A stretch of 64,000 nucleotides of DNA from Bradyrhizobium sp. CB3481. Its GTDB lineage: Bacteria > Pseudomonadota > Alphaproteobacteria > Rhizobiales > Xanthobacteraceae. A model generated the notes under the pieces. The model was not told where the DNA came from. It did no database searches and worked only from the letters and a program-made list of their open reading frames with translations. The translations under genes were made by a program, and so were the position numbers. The stretch is from the NCBI RefSeq assembly GCF_029714305.1, contig NZ_CP121647.1:5662501-5726500 (forward strand), written 5' to 3'. Of the stretch, positions 1-9,870 are shown piece after piece (position 1 is the first letter of the stretch; each line of letters begins with the position of its first letter).

Positions 1-390
1 TATCGCTATGCCAACGCTCACCGTGTTCTGCCCGCCTTCATCATCGAACGTGAAACTGAGGATGTGATTCGCAGTGCGGTGCGAGAGACCGCCGTCGGGC
101 CGTACCTCGTGCTGGAGGACCGGCATAGCGAGATATTGCTGTCGCAACTGCGTCAGATTCATTCAGGCATCCCACCAGGTCAGAGCCAGCCCGTCATCCT
201 GAGTTCGCTAGATATCCGGCGCTTTGTCCGCGGGTTTCTCACCCGCAACGGGATCGATCTTCCTGTTCTGTCCTATCAGGATCTCGCCTCCGATTTCACG
301 GTCCAGCCGGTGGGGTCGCTCAAGCTTACAGGCCCCAAGGAAAAACCTCCGGCAGGAGAACAACGCAACCTGCTTGCCGCAGCCGGCTAA
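1..390 (+). CDS. rhcV: Type III secretion export gate protein RhcV (SctV/FlhA family), C-terminal end only
   Basis: The reading frame is open from base 1, so the gene begins left of the window and about 129 C-terminal residues remain. The end matches the cytoplasmic domain of the FlhA/SctV family, with the stretch 'VGPYLVLEDRH' followed by 'VILSSLDIRRFVRGF'. Proteins of this family form the nonameric export gate of the type III secretion system in the inner membrane. The downstream neighbour is a y4yS-like gene, the same order as in rhizobial rhc clusters, which supports the rhizobial RhcV assignment. Internal start codons such as the GTG at 64 are not the true start. Confidence 0.85.
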   Translation, partial: YRYANAHRVLPAFIIERETEDVIRSAVRETAVGPYLVLEDRHSEILLSQLRQIHSGIPPGQSQPVILSSLDIRRFVRGFLTRNGIDLPVLSYQDLASDFTVQPVGSLKLTGPKEKPPAGEQRNLLAAAG

Positions 391-414
391 CAGAGCACAG
401 CAGTCGATCGTGAG

Positions 415-990
415 ATGGACGGCATGAATTCACCTGCAACAACATTCGCTGCTCGATTGTATGCGTTCCATCTGACCTCGGGGTTAACTCTCCTCGCTTT
501 ATTCGCCATTCTTGTGGTTGGAGGTTGCGCCAGCTTGGATCACCAAGCCATCTCAGTACAAGAGACGCCGCGGCGAGAGTTGCTGGGCGCCAAGGACATC
601 GATCCTGCTATGCGCGAGCGCCTTGCGCACGCACTCCTCCGGGCTGCTGACGAGGAAAGTTTGCGCGAGGCTCTGAAGCAAAAGCCAGACAATGTAGATG
701 CGGCAATCTCGCTTGCGCAGGCCCTTCTGGCACAGAAACGCGCGGGTGAGGCACTTGAGGTAGCCGACAAGATCTTGCTTATAGTTCCTGGTGATTTGCG
801 TGCCCTGAACGCAAAAGGGGTGGTCCTCGACGCCGAGGGGCGTCATGACGAGGCACAAGCGTTATATCGGGAGGCTCTCGCAGCGGCCCCTGGCAATCAG
901 ATGTTGCGCAACAATCTCGGCCTATCGCTCGCCCTTGCTGGGAAAGCCGAGAGGGGGAATTCCAGCCTCCAACAGCTTTCGCGCGAATGA
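415..990 (+). CDS. Y4yS-like TPR lipoprotein of the rhizobial T3SS operon
   Basis: A 191-residue protein starting 24 bp after rhcV. Residues about 20-40 are hydrophobic and end in a lipobox-like 'VVGGC', so it is probably a lipoprotein facing the periplasm. Residues about 75-185 contain TPR-like repeats ('DNVDAAISLAQALLAQ', 'LRALNAKGVVLDAEG', 'NQMLRNNLGLSLALAG'). In rhizobial T3SS clusters a TPR protein called Y4yS follows RhcV, and both position and composition fit. A pilotin or assembly role is inferred from context only. The start at 415 has a second ATG at 424 as an alternative. Confidence 0.7.
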   Translation: MDGMNSPATTFAARLYAFHLTSGLTLLALFAILVVGGCASLDHQAISVQETPRRELLGAKDIDPAMRERLAHALLRAADEESLREALKQKPDNVDAAISLAQALLAQKRAGEALEVADKILLIVPGDLRALNAKGVVLDAEGRHDEAQALYREALAAAPGNQMLRNNLGLSLALAGKAERGNSSLQQLSRE

Positions 991-1101
991 CGTGCGCTGG
1001 CAGGACTAGCATAGGCTTACCTCGTGCAGTTTTCGCACACGTAGCAGCTTGCGCTCATGCTCTGGTGGGATCAGGTGATACGCTTGCAAGGCCTGCTTAG
1101 C

Positions 1102-2344
1102 CTAAGTATCAAGGATGGCTGCCATTTCTTCGACATGTGCATCGATTCGCTTGAGGACTTGCTCGGGCACGACATCGCGTTCTGGAAGAATCGACCACTT
1201 TTCACGCACGGTCGCCGCCGTCTCGGCGACGGCTGTCAGAACGGCCCCTTCCGGAAGACGGCTGCGGTTTGCGAAATTGCGCCAGCGTTCTGGAGTTAAC
1301 GCCTTGAACGACTTTTCGCCGGCGAGGCTAAGGGCCAGCCCGTCTTTCGGGATGTAGGGAATTGTTGAAAGCACATCGTAGACTGGCGACAGCGTTGGTG
1401 TCCGACCGTCTCCAGGATAGAGCAGCGACCAATTCTTGAGATGCATATCGCCATTTCCGGTGATCGCGGTAAGTGCGAGACGCCGAACAAACTCGATTGC
1501 TGAATCGAAGGAGACGCCGCTGGTCAGCGCGGCGGCGATATTGTGATACGCCGCGCCGGTGTATTTCTCGGACGGATAGCGGCCGAAGACCTGCGCGAAA
1601 TCCTCCATATGCACGCGCACGCCGTCAGCAATGCGGTCAAAGCGGCGGACAAGCAGCACCTTGCCCATGGACGTGGTCTTGAATTCTTCCGGAATGCCGG
1701 CGAACTCTGTCTTGTCGACAAGTTCACGTGCCGGCACTTCCATCCCCAACGCCTCTGCCAAGGCTAGAATGGCGAATTCGTTTTCCGAGAGCCCGATATG
1801 CGTGAGGGAGGGAAATTTCGCGATATACTGCCCTTGCTCATCGTCGACGGCGAGCGAGATCCCCCCTTCCTTTCTGGTATTTTTCATAACGGAGAGCTTC
1901 ATTTGGACGCCGGCGAGCGAAAAGCGCGCCTTCTTACCCTCGGCCTCTGGGTTGGCTGGAACGTGGATGTCGTCAGTTGGTACAGCGCGTACGGCCCCCC
2001 GGCAGGTTGGTCCCTAGCGCGGCCAAAAGATCGAAGTCGTTTCCAGGTCTTACCGACGCCGCGTGGTGCTTTTCCATCGCCTCGCGCAGCTTCTCTTCGG
2101 GCAGCAGGTTCGCAAAGAACGGCGGCAGCGCGCCGCGGATCGGTTTGGGATCCCTGCGGAGGCTGCCATCCGCTGAGCGAAGTGATAGACTGAAGATCGG
2201 CGGGTTATTCAGGGTCCGGTAAGCGGGCGAAAGGTTGAATGCGTTATAGTCACCCGGCGTTCGGACGAGGGTGCCGATGGCAAGGCCATTCAATGAGATA
2301 TCAAGGGATTGAATACGTTCAGCTGCGAGGACAGCGCGATTCAT
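1102..2344 (-). pseudogene. hipA: HipA-family serine/threonine kinase toxin, frameshifted
   Basis: Two reading frames together make a full-length HipA of about 413 residues. The upstream piece (2344 down to about 1995) carries the HipA N-terminal domain and ends '...LLAALGTNLPG'. The downstream piece carries the kinase core with 'GNGDMHLKN' and 'PVYDVLS', the catalytic and metal-binding loops of HipA kinases. The frame breaks at a run of six C (1995-2000 on the plus strand); removing one base restores a continuous 'LPGAVRAVPTDD'. HipA proteins phosphorylate glutamyl-tRNA synthetase in E. coli and cause growth arrest. The start overlaps hipB by 4 bp (ATGA). A sequencing error or slippage in the C run could also explain the break. 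Confidence 0.85.
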
Positions 2345-2655
2345 GATCCTTCCTCCTCTTGGGCGTCTGACGTGAACGCGGGACGATCATCATCCTCGGC
2401 AGCGGGTTGCAGCATCGACTGAATGGCGGGCACCATCGCCTGCGGGATCAACATCATTTCCATGCCGAGGGCGCGGGCGACGTTAACGAGTGTGGTTGCA
2501 CGGGCGGCGGCGGTGCCTGTTTCAATGTCGCGATAGCGGGGTCTGCTAATGTTCGCCCGATGGGCGATCTGCTCCTGGGACAGTCCGGCGGCTAGGCGTG
2601 CTTTTCGAAAGTGCAGACCGAGCTCCTTGAGCAGCGGATCAGGGGCGGAGGTCAT
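2341..2655 (-). CDS. hipB: HipB-like HTH antitoxin/repressor
   Basis: A 104-residue protein with a Cro/C1-type helix-turn-helix at about residues 12-65 ('LSQEQIAHRANISRPRYRDIETG'-like core). It lies directly upstream of hipA on the same strand and overlaps it by 4 bp. In the HipBA family, HipB neutralises HipA and represses its own operon by binding palindromes upstream; two related palindromes lie just upstream of this gene. The acidic, Ser/Glu-rich tail after residue 85 may be the degradation-prone segment. Assignment to the family is solid; the exact targets are inferred. Confidence 0.8.
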   Translation of the reverse strand: MTSAPDPLLKELGLHFRKARLAAGLSQEQIAHRANISRPRYRDIETGTAAARATTLVNVARALGMEMMLIPQAMVPAIQSMLQPAAEDDDRPAFTSDAQEEEGS

Positions 2656-2678
2656 GATATGTACTCAGATCATTGTTC

Positions 2679-2767
2679 GTTTATACGATACGTAAACAGA
2701 TCATCGCCTCAGGCCGAGAAGAATCGTAGTCAGCTCGTTTTTATAAAAAATGATACGTAAACGTATC
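2679..2767 (-). promoter_or_regulatory. Two palindromes upstream of hipBA, likely HipB operators
   Basis: Bases 2679-2697 read GTTTATACGATACGTAAAC (inverted repeat GTTTA...TAAAC), and 2752-2767 read GATACGTAAACGTATC (7-bp arms). Both share the string GATACGTAAAC. They lie 24 and 97 bp upstream of the hipB start, where autoregulatory operators of HipBA modules sit. Function is inferred. Confidence 0.55.
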
Positions 2768-3231
2768 CATGCCGTCGGAATTTAGAAAGGTGGCTTGGGT
2801 AGTACTACCCGAGCTCGGATCTCGGATAGCGCTTTCGCGCCAGCGCGCCGGTATTCCTGCCGAGGCATGAGTCGGCTGGAACATGGGCAGCTGCTGCATG
2901 AAGGGTCCAAAAAGGTCGCATATCCAAGCTGGGCGGAGGCGGCGAAATGCGTTTCGCAGTGACCTAATCGTGCCAGAGCCCGACTTGTCCCCCCGCCGCG
3001 CGACAGGATTCGGCGTCATTCCGCCAAGCGCCACGCCAAACACGCGAGCGGGAGAGCCCTTCAGTCGCATGCCTCGCCACTTCTTCTACGCTAAGAATGG
3101 CCTCACGCGAGATCAAAGAGATCGGAGAGGAGTTAGCGCTACTGCGCGGGAGATCGAGAACGCCCGACGCTGAACGCAAGAATGCGCAGCAAAGTTTCCG
3201 CGGAAACTAAGGAAGGGCCAGAAGCTTACCG
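2768..3231. other. No recognisable gene
   Basis: About 460 bases with no protein I can assign. A 37-codon plus-strand frame at 3097-3210 (starting MASREIKEIGEEL, Glu/Arg-rich) has protein-like composition but no recognised family, and is not called as a gene. Confidence 0.4.
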
Positions 3232-3432
3232 CTAACGCCACATGGTCGGAGTGCTGATCAATGCCGTCCTGCCAACCTGTTTGAGGGCATCGACGCACGT
3301 CTTTCCTCCAGTGGCGACTTCCAGTACTTTGGAGGCGACGTGTGTACGGGCGCCGGCCTCATGAAGCGAAACGTCCTTGCAAACTTCATTCAGAACCGCC
3401 TGCAGAAGTGCGGTGGATTCGGAGTCGAACAT
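3232..3432 (-). CDS. Small conserved Bradyrhizobium-type hypothetical protein
   Basis: A 66-residue protein beginning 'MFDSESTALLQAVLNEVC' and ending 'RTALISTPTMWR'. I recognise the pattern (an N-terminal 'MFDSES', a central 'RTHVASK', a terminal 'PTMWR') as a short protein repeatedly seen in Bradyrhizobium genomes; its function is unknown. No membrane segment or signal peptide is visible. It stands alone, with no clear operon partner. Confidence 0.55.
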   Translation of the reverse strand: MFDSESTALLQAVLNEVCKDVSLHEAGARTHVASKVLEVATGGKTCVDALKQVGRTALISTPTMWR

Positions 3433-4083
3433 TCGGCGATCTCCCCCAACTCAATCGAAAAACGATAACGGAACACGCGTGTTCCGGGATTTAAGCACGT
3501 TACGCTCGGCCCAGAAATGCCCTTGCGATTCAGCTTCCTTTAGGACTGCAAAAAAAGATTATTCTCGAAGTTGTACTTGGGTGCCTCCCCCGGCGAATAA
3601 CGCACAGCGCGAACGCGCGTCCCGGGTTAGCCCGTGAGCATATCGCAGTAGGGGCCGACCAGGGACCCACCCTATAGATATCGATCTACTCTCCGCTTCG
3701 CAAAACAGCTGAACGGCAGCGGACCAGCGACTTGCAGATCCAGTCCGCCGCATCACATTCGAAGGCCCCACTGCGCGGGCGCCGCGGAAGAAACGCGGTA
3801 ATAGCCGTAATCGCCCGTCACGCTAAGTGCCGCTGCCGCGATCTCGTGCGCGACCTCGGCGGCAGGATCTTGAACTCGGCCAGCCGAAAAGGCTTCGCGC
3901 GTCGGCAAGCCCTGAGATTTGCGGTATTCGGTTTTCAGCTGATGTCTTGCAAAAGCGGCCTTGAGATTAGTTCGTAACTGGCCTTCGTACCTTCGCTTGA
4001 TACCGTTGTATGCACGGTGGCGTAAACGCCGAAATGATTTCACTTTCGCTATAACTATACCCCCGGAAGGCGCCAATACTTAA
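3433..4083. other. No clearly recognisable gene
   Basis: A minus-strand frame at 3753-4076 (107 residues, basic N-terminus) could encode a protein directly downstream of the nod-box-associated gene, but I do not recognise it and it shows no motif. The rest of the interval shows nothing. Confidence 0.35.
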
Positions 4084-4716
4084 TCAAACGGCAGAGGCAA
4101 TGGCGATTATAAATCTCACGAGTGGACCGAGTTCGATCTCACTTATGGCTGCACGTCCAAAAATGAGTTTGGCGACGTCTGTTCGGTTCTTAGGAGTTCG
4201 TAGATCTGCCGGTAGTCCAGCGACTGCTTCATCAAAAATTGCTCCCAAAACCGAGAGCTGTTCTGAATCGTATACGCAGCCGTGTTGCCCTATGACTCGC
4301 GCCACTCCATCCCCTGTGATCTCGCTGTCCGATAGCTCCTCGCGCTCCGGGAACCCAAGTCTTGCCGCTATCAACTCACTTGTAAATTCGCTGAGCGCTT
4401 GCGCCTCCTTAAGCGCGTTTCTGCCTTCGCAGATCAGTCTGATAACCTCTTCGACTTGCAGCTCGATGCAATGCTTGAGGTGCTGGATACGCGCCTTGCA
4501 GCGATGAGAATGCGTAGCAGGTTCTAGAGGCTGCGGTCCAGTGAAGTTCGGATGTGGGCCAGTTTTAACCTGGATTAAAAAGAAAAAATTGATGAGAGTC
4601 TGTAGAGGAACGGCGAGAAATCGAAGTGGGAGTGCATAAAAAGCGTTCCTCCAATACCCTCGTTTCAGGCGCTCTATTCGCCCTTGTTTTCTAGAATCGT
4701 ACACTGTCATAGTCAT
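4084..4716 (-). CDS. Uncharacterised protein downstream of a nod box
   Basis: About 210 residues if started at the ATG at 4716, which follows a GAGGT ribosome-binding site; upstream in-frame ATGs at 4761 and 4731 are alternatives. Residues about 20-45 form a hydrophobic stretch ('LPLRFLAVPLQTLINFFFLI') that could be a membrane anchor. Residues about 75-130 are predicted helical, and the C-terminal third ('SEQLSVLGAIFDEAVAGL' onward) resembles short helical hypothetical proteins of Bradyrhizobium. I do not recognise a named family. Its interest lies in its promoter: a nod box faces it from about 210 bp upstream, so expression is probably controlled by NodD and legume flavonoids. The leader between 4717 and 4927 holds no other obvious gene. 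Confidence 0.6.
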   Translation of the reverse strand: MTMTVYDSRKQGRIERLKRGYWRNAFYALPLRFLAVPLQTLINFFFLIQVKTGPHPNFTGPQPLEPATHSHRCKARIQHLKHCIELQVEEVIRLICEGRNALKEAQALSEFTSELIAARLGFPEREELSDSEITGDGVARVIGQHGCVYDSEQLSVLGAIFDEAVAGLPADLRTPKNRTDVAKLIFGRAAISEIELGPLVRFIIAIASAV

Positions 4717-4927
4717 GGCTACCTCATGCATTCTGGCATACGAATTTCGGAGTCGATGCACGCCAGCTGCTCGCTGCCGTGCATCATCAGCTTCTGTGTT
4801 GAGACATGCCGGGCCGTCTAGCGCGCAGGTCTGACGGGAGAGCCTTCAGCACTCGACAATCAATTCCCATGATCTGCTATTTCTCAGTTGTCTGTCGGCC
4901 CGCGCTTTGATTACCAGCACTCGATAT

Positions 4928-4974
4928 GATCGGTAAAATCGATTGTTCTGATAGAATTCATTTACGTTTTGGAT
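4928..4974 (-). promoter_or_regulatory. nod box (NodD-binding promoter element)
   Basis: Read on the minus strand, this 47-bp block starts ATCCA, has a central AATG and CTATC, and ends with AACAATCGATTTTACCGATC. This matches the conserved rhizobial nod box, whose most conserved 3' half is AAACAATCGATTTTACCAATC. Length, spacing and orientation all fit. It points toward the gene at 4084-4716. NodD with flavonoid activates transcription from such elements. Confidence 0.88.
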
Positions 4975-5182
4975 ACAGATCCGTTTGCTGGGACTCTGGG
5001 TCGATAACATGGAAGCACTCGCACGAACCCACGAAGGGTCGAAGCATCTAGTTGGCGTATCGAGCACCACAGCCTCAACAACTCGCAGCTAGTACCCTCT
5101 CTGCCGGTCGTAATTCCTAAGCGACCTGCACGCTGCATCGCGTTCCGAAGGAATGCGAAGAAGCAGAGTGCTGCCTGCGCGC

Positions 5183-6229
5183 TCAGCAGATCCGAGGCAA
5201 TTGTTCGCCCGACAGCCAATCGAGGATTCGTCCTCCGCCAAAGCTGGTCGATATCTGTACAAACTGATGATCGTCTGCCACAGCAAGGCCGATGTCCGCG
5301 GCATCGCACCCGAGCGGATGCGCTTTCATCGCCGCAAGCACGGCATCGGCCATATCGGTCGCGACGATAGCAACGAGTTTGCCCTCATTTGCGACATGAA
5401 GCGGATCAAGCCCAAGAAGCTCGCAGGCGGCGGCCACACCTGGCTTCACCGGAATGGCTTCTTCCTGCAGACGAAAACCGAGCCCCGATTGATGCGCAAT
5501 TTCGTTAAGTGTCGCAGCAAGACCGCCACGGGTAGGATCGCGCATCGCACGGATACCGCCGCCGCCTGCCGCGACCATTTCGGCCACGAGATCATGCAGC
5601 GCTGCGGAGTCCGAAACGATGTTAGTCTCGAAAGCGAGATTCTGACGCTGCGACATGATCGCCACACCATGATCGCCGAGGCTACCGGACACCAGCACAC
5701 GGTCGCCGACCCTCGCCTTCTCGGCGGAGAGATCGAGCCCATCAGGTAAAACCCCGACCCCACTTGTGCAGATGAACAGACCATCCGCTTTGCCGCTTTC
5801 GACAACTTTGGTATCGCCGGTGATGATGTACACGCCGGCCGCGCGTGCCGCCTCCCCCATCGAATCCGCGATCATCTTCAGATCCGAAAAGCGAAACCCC
5901 TCCTCGATGATGAAACTTGCCGACAGATAGAGCGGCCGCGCGCCCGCCATCGCGACATCGTTGACGGTTCCGTGTACTGCGAGTGAGCCGATATTGCCGC
6001 CGGGAAAAAACAACGGTGAAACCACATAGCCGTCGGTCGTCATCACCATCCTGCCGGCGCTAACATCGAAGGCCGACTGGTCGTTGCCGCGGGCGAGCCA
6101 TTCATTGCCGAATGCTTCGTGGAACAGCCTAGAGATTAGCTGCGCCATGGCGCGCCCGCCGGAGCCGTGGGACAGATCGACGCATCCGTTCCTGATGTCG
6201 AGCTTGCGCTGATAGGTTTTCACTCTCAT
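5183..6229 (-). CDS. hypE: Hydrogenase maturation protein HypE
   Basis: A 348-residue protein that ends in 'PRIC', the conserved C-terminal cysteine on which HypE carries the carbamoyl group and dehydrates it to the cyanide ligand of the NiFe active site. The N-terminus 'LSHGSGGRAM' and the 'DPTRGGLAATLNEIA' segment are typical of the PurM-like ATPase fold. The ATG at 6229 overlaps the hypD stop (ATGA). It is the last gene of the hup-hyp operon; hoxA or other hydrogenase regulators do not follow within the window. Confidence 0.95.
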   Translation of the reverse strand: MRVKTYQRKLDIRNGCVDLSHGSGGRAMAQLISRLFHEAFGNEWLARGNDQSAFDVSAGRMVMTTDGYVVSPLFFPGGNIGSLAVHGTVNDVAMAGARPLYLSASFIIEEGFRFSDLKMIADSMGEAARAAGVYIITGDTKVVESGKADGLFICTSGVGVLPDGLDLSAEKARVGDRVLVSGSLGDHGVAIMSQRQNLAFETNIVSDSAALHDLVAEMVAAGGGGIRAMRDPTRGGLAATLNEIAHQSGLGFRLQEEAIPVKPGVAAACELLGLDPLHVANEGKLVAIVATDMADAVLAAMKAHPLGCDAADIGLAVADDHQFVQISTSFGGGRILDWLSGEQLPRIC

Positions 6230-7368
6230 GATCTCCGCCTCAACTGAGGACCGCGAAAGCGGCCATAACTCCAATGCGCCGCGCAGGCGCCTTCCGCCGA
6301 GACCATACAGGATCCCACCGGGCTTTCGGGCGTGCAGACGGTTCCGAATAGCTTGCAGTCGGCCGGCTTCTTCACGCCACGTAGAATCGCGCCGCACTCG
6401 CACGCGGGATTATCGGCGACGCGTAGTTCGCGCATAGCGAAATGCACTTCGGCGTCAAAATTAGCGTAAGCCTGCTTCAGCTTCAGCCCGCCATAAGGTA
6501 CTAACCCGAGCCCTCGCCATTCGAACTGATCACGCAGTTCGAATACATCCGACACCGCTTTCTTGGCGAGCAGATTGCCTTCCCGCATCACCGCACGACC
6601 GTACTGGTTCTCCACCTCGTGACGGCGTTGGTTCACCTGCCGCACCAGCATCAGGATCGCCTGCATCACATCGAGCACTTCAAATCCCGCGATCACGACG
6701 GGCTTGCCGAATTGTTCCGCGAAGGACTCGTAAGCCTCTGTGCCAATGATGGTGCTGACGTGCCCCGGCCCGACGAAGCCGTCGATTTCGATCCGCCCGA
6801 TATTGCGGATATCAGGGCTCTCAAGAAGGTTGTGCATCGCCGATGGCGTCAGCACGTGATTGCAGAACACGCTGAAATTTTGAAGATGTTTCTTCTCAGC
6901 ATCCTGAATCGATACGGCCGTCGGGGGTGTCGTGGCCTCAAATCCGATAGCAAAGAAGACGGCTTTGCGGTCGGGCGTCTGTTCGGCGATTCGGATCGCA
7001 TCGGTCGTAGAATAGACGATGCGAATGTCCGCGCCCCGCGCCTTAGCACGCAGCAAGGATTGTCCTTGCGAGCCTGGCACACGCATCAAGTCCCCATAGA
7101 CGCAGAGAATGACCTCATCCCGCTCGGCAAGCATGATCGCCATATCGATTCGTCCTGGAGGCAGAACACAGATCGGACAACCCGGGCCATGAATCATGCG
7201 TAGGTTATCCGGCAGCATGCCTTCCAAGCCATAACGGGAGATAGCATGCGTATGTCCACCGCAGAACTCCATAAAGCGGTAGGTTCGTTGCGGATCAGTC
7301 TCCGCGGCAATCGCGCGCGCGAGTCCCTCGGCGATGATCTTGTTGCGAAATTCGTCGGCATACTTCAT
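6226..7368 (-). CDS. hypD: Hydrogenase maturation protein HypD
   Basis: A 380-residue cytoplasmic protein that, with HypC, is the scaffold on which Fe(CN)2CO is assembled. Family motifs are intact: 'MEFCGGHTHAISRYG' (residues about 32-46), 'HGPGCPICVLP' (about 60-70), 'GFVGPGHVSTIIG' and the C-terminal cysteine-rich 4Fe-4S region ('PACECGAILRG', 'LFGTVCTP'). It overlaps hypC by 4 bp upstream and hypE by 4 bp downstream, indicating translational coupling. Confidence 0.95.
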   Translation of the reverse strand: MKYADEFRNKIIAEGLARAIAAETDPQRTYRFMEFCGGHTHAISRYGLEGMLPDNLRMIHGPGCPICVLPPGRIDMAIMLAERDEVILCVYGDLMRVPGSQGQSLLRAKARGADIRIVYSTTDAIRIAEQTPDRKAVFFAIGFEATTPPTAVSIQDAEKKHLQNFSVFCNHVLTPSAMHNLLESPDIRNIGRIEIDGFVGPGHVSTIIGTEAYESFAEQFGKPVVIAGFEVLDVMQAILMLVRQVNQRRHEVENQYGRAVMREGNLLAKKAVSDVFELRDQFEWRGLGLVPYGGLKLKQAYANFDAEVHFAMRELRVADNPACECGAILRGVKKPADCKLFGTVCTPESPVGSCMVSAEGACAAHWSYGRFRGPQLRRRS

Positions 7369-7601
7369 GACTGCAGCTCCTGTCGCTCACCGCTCAGCTC
7401 CTGCAGCAGCTCCAGCGTGCGTCTGGCTTCTGCGGAATCGATTTTGGTAAGGGCATGGCCGACATGGATAAGGACGTAATCCCCTACGGCGAGATCTTCG
7501 ATGAGTGCTGTCGATATTTCCTTGCCGACTCCATCGATAGATACGATGGCCATGTGATCGGGAAGAATTTTTTTGACCTCAGCTGGTATCGAGAGACACA
7601 T
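7365..7601 (-). CDS. hypC: Hydrogenase maturation chaperone HypC
   Basis: A 78-residue OB-fold protein with the N-terminal 'MCLSIPAEV'. The Cys2 exposed after methionine removal is the residue that binds the iron moiety and the large-subunit precursor. It forms a complex with HypD. It starts 2 bp after the hypF stop and overlaps hypD by 4 bp. The operon contains a second family member, hupF, at 13815-14105. Confidence 0.95.
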   Translation of the reverse strand: MCLSIPAEVKKILPDHMAIVSIDGVGKEISTALIEDLAVGDYVLIHVGHALTKIDSAEARRTLELLQELSGERQELQS

Positions 7602-7602
7602 A

Positions 7603-9870
7603 TCAGGCTGTTCCTTTCAAGTCGGCCGGCCGTTCAGCAATCTGCAGGGCGGCGATCCAGGCTTGTCCGAGGCTCAAGCCACCATCATTGGTCGGGGTCT
7701 GCCGCGGTAGCAACGGAGTAAGGCCGGCCGCGATGCAGCCCTGCTGGATTTCATCCGCAAGCACCGCATTCAGGAAGCAGCCGCCGCTTAAGCTGACGGC
7801 GGTAATTCCGGTCGCGCGTGCAGCACGCATAATCCAATCCACGCAAGCAGCCGAGAACGTGCCATGAAACAGCTCGGCTCCCGCGGTGGCACCGACCTTG
7901 TCTGCTAGCAAATGCTCGAATAGCGGACGAAACGACAGCACGCTTCCATCGATCATCCAGCCCTCTTTGAGCACCGCGGTCCGGCGGACACGCGCCTCGA
8001 GCTTCATCGCGGCTTCGCCCTCGTAGCTCTGCAACGTCGCGACCCCAAGCAGCGCCGCCGCTGCGTCGAAATGGCGGCCAGCGCTGGTCGATCTCGGCAC
8101 GTCGGGTTGATGGAGCAACGCTATCAGACGCTCCGCCTGCGGCTGCGCTCCGAAGCGCTCTCTAATTTCGCCTTCCCGTCCCAACGAATGCAATATTGCG
8201 CTGGCAATGCGCCAAGGCTCGCGGGCTGCACGATCTCCGCCTGGCATCTGAAGGGGCGCGAGATGCCCGATGCGCTTAAACGCATCGTGTTCGCACAGTA
8301 GCAGCTCTCCACCCCAGTTGCCGCCATCGGAGCCATAGCCGTAGCCATCGAGCACAATTGCCAAGGCGGGTCCTTCAACGCCATGCTCCGCCATCACGGC
8401 GGCAGCATGCGCATGGTGGTGCTGGACAGCAATCCGCTCACGGCCGCTTGCTTCGGCAAAGCGTGTCGACGCCATATTCGGATGAAGATCATGGGCAATG
8501 ACGACTGGTTCGACGTCGAGAATCGATGTGAGATGCCGAATCGTCTCCTCGAAGAAGCGGATTCCCTCAACCGTATCAAGATCCCCGATGTGCTGCGAAA
8601 CGAACGCTTCGTTGCCCCGCGTGATCGTAATAGTCGATTTCAGCGCGCCGCCCAGGGCAAGCACAGGCGGCACGGCCCTCGCAAGGCTGATTGGTTCGGG
8701 AACATAGCCGCGGGCGCGACGGATCAATTGTCGCCGTCCCGCTACCACCGACACGACGGAATCGTCGGCACGCGTGATGATATTGCGGTCATGGATCACG
8801 ATCAGGTCGGCGATACCGGCGAGGCGCTTCGTCGCCTGCGCGTTGTCGATCAGGAGCGGTTCGCCGCCGGCATTGGCACTTGTGGCGACGGTGACCGGAC
8901 CTTCACCATCAAGCAATGCCCCCGTAGAACGAAGCGCATGGAAGACGAGGTGATGCAGCGGTGCCACCGGCAGCATTATCCCGATGCGCGTCAGGCCCGG
9001 CGCAATTGAAGGAGCCAACTTGTTGTGCGACTTCAGCAGAACGATCGGCCGGGCTGCGGATTCGAGCAGCGCAAGCTCCGCGGCGTTCGCCTCCGCGATC
9101 TCGCTGACCTGCTCCACGCAACCGACCATGACCGCGAACGGCTTCTGGTCACGCTGCTTTCTACTGCGCAAGCGTTGTACAGCGTCATGGTCGCGGGCAT
9201 TGCAGAGCAGCTGGTAACCGCCGAGCCCTTTAATCGCGACGATTTTACCGCCGGCTATCGCCGCGGCGATGTCGTTAATCCGGTGATTCAACTGAGGTCC
9301 GCATGTCGGGCACGCAATCGCCTCGGCATGAAACCTGCGGCTGGCCGGATCGGCATATTCGGCTGCGCAAGTCTCACACATCGCAAACGCCTTCATCGCG
9401 GTATTGCGGCGATCGTAGGGAAGCCGCTCGACGATGGTATAGCGCGGGCCGCAATGGGTGCAGTTGATAAAGGGATAGAGGTAATAGCGGCTACTCGGGT
9501 CGAACAACTCATCAAGGCATTGCGGGCATGTCGCGGCATCGGCGACGATTCGTGTCGAGATCTTGCCTTGTTCGCTGGCGCAGATCGAAAAGTCTTTCTC
9601 CGCAAGCGCACGAACTTCCTGGACGCAGATATAGTCAATCCGCGCCAATGGAAGTTTTTCGAGCGGCAACGCGGTGACAAAATCGGACGTCCGGTCGCCC
9701 TCGACCTCGATGATCACGCCGTCGGGATCGTTGGCGACGAAGCCAGCCAAGCGATAGCGGGTGGCGAGACCATACACATATGGACGAAAGCCGACACCCT
9801 GCACGGCGCCACTGACGCGCAAGCGCAGCCTCGTTCCATAGCGGGTAATGGCCTCGTCGCTCTGGCTCAT
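7603..9870 (-). CDS. hypF: Carbamoyltransferase HypF
   Basis: A 755-residue protein with all expected domains: an N-terminal acylphosphatase domain ('[14 protein letters not shown]', about 20-33), two CxxC zinc-finger pairs ('CPQC', 'CTHC', 'CETC', 'CPTC', about 115-190), a YrdC-like nucleotide-binding domain (about 205-390), and a Kae1-like C-terminal domain with '[16 protein letters not shown]'. HypF converts carbamoyl phosphate to the carbamoyl-adenylate used on HypE for cyanide synthesis. The full frame is intact, and the start overlaps the hypB stop (ATGA). Confidence 0.95.
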   Translation of the reverse strand: MSQSDEAITRYGTRLRLRVSGAVQGVGFRPYVYGLATRYRLAGFVANDPDGVIIEVEGDRTSDFVTALPLEKLPLARIDYICVQEVRALAEKDFSICASEQGKISTRIVADAATCPQCLDELFDPSSRYYLYPFINCTHCGPRYTIVERLPYDRRNTAMKAFAMCETCAAEYADPASRRFHAEAIACPTCGPQLNHRINDIAAAIAGGKIVAIKGLGGYQLLCNARDHDAVQRLRSRKQRDQKPFAVMVGCVEQVSEIAEANAAELALLESAARPIVLLKSHNKLAPSIAPGLTRIGIMLPVAPLHHLVFHALRSTGALLDGEGPVTVATSANAGGEPLLIDNAQATKRLAGIADLIVIHDRNIITRADDSVVSVVAGRRQLIRRARGYVPEPISLARAVPPVLALGGALKSTITITRGNEAFVSQHIGDLDTVEGIRFFEETIRHLTSILDVEPVVIAHDLHPNMASTRFAEASGRERIAVQHHHAHAAAVMAEHGVEGPALAIVLDGYGYGSDGGNWGGELLLCEHDAFKRIGHLAPLQMPGGDRAAREPWRIASAILHSLGREGEIRERFGAQPQAERLIALLHQPDVPRSTSAGRHFDAAAALLGVATLQSYEGEAAMKLEARVRRTAVLKEGWMIDGSVLSFRPLFEHLLADKVGATAGAELFHGTFSAACVDWIMRAARATGITAVSLSGGCFLNAVLADEIQQGCIAAGLTPLLPRQTPTNDGGLSLGQAWIAALQIAERPADLKGTA

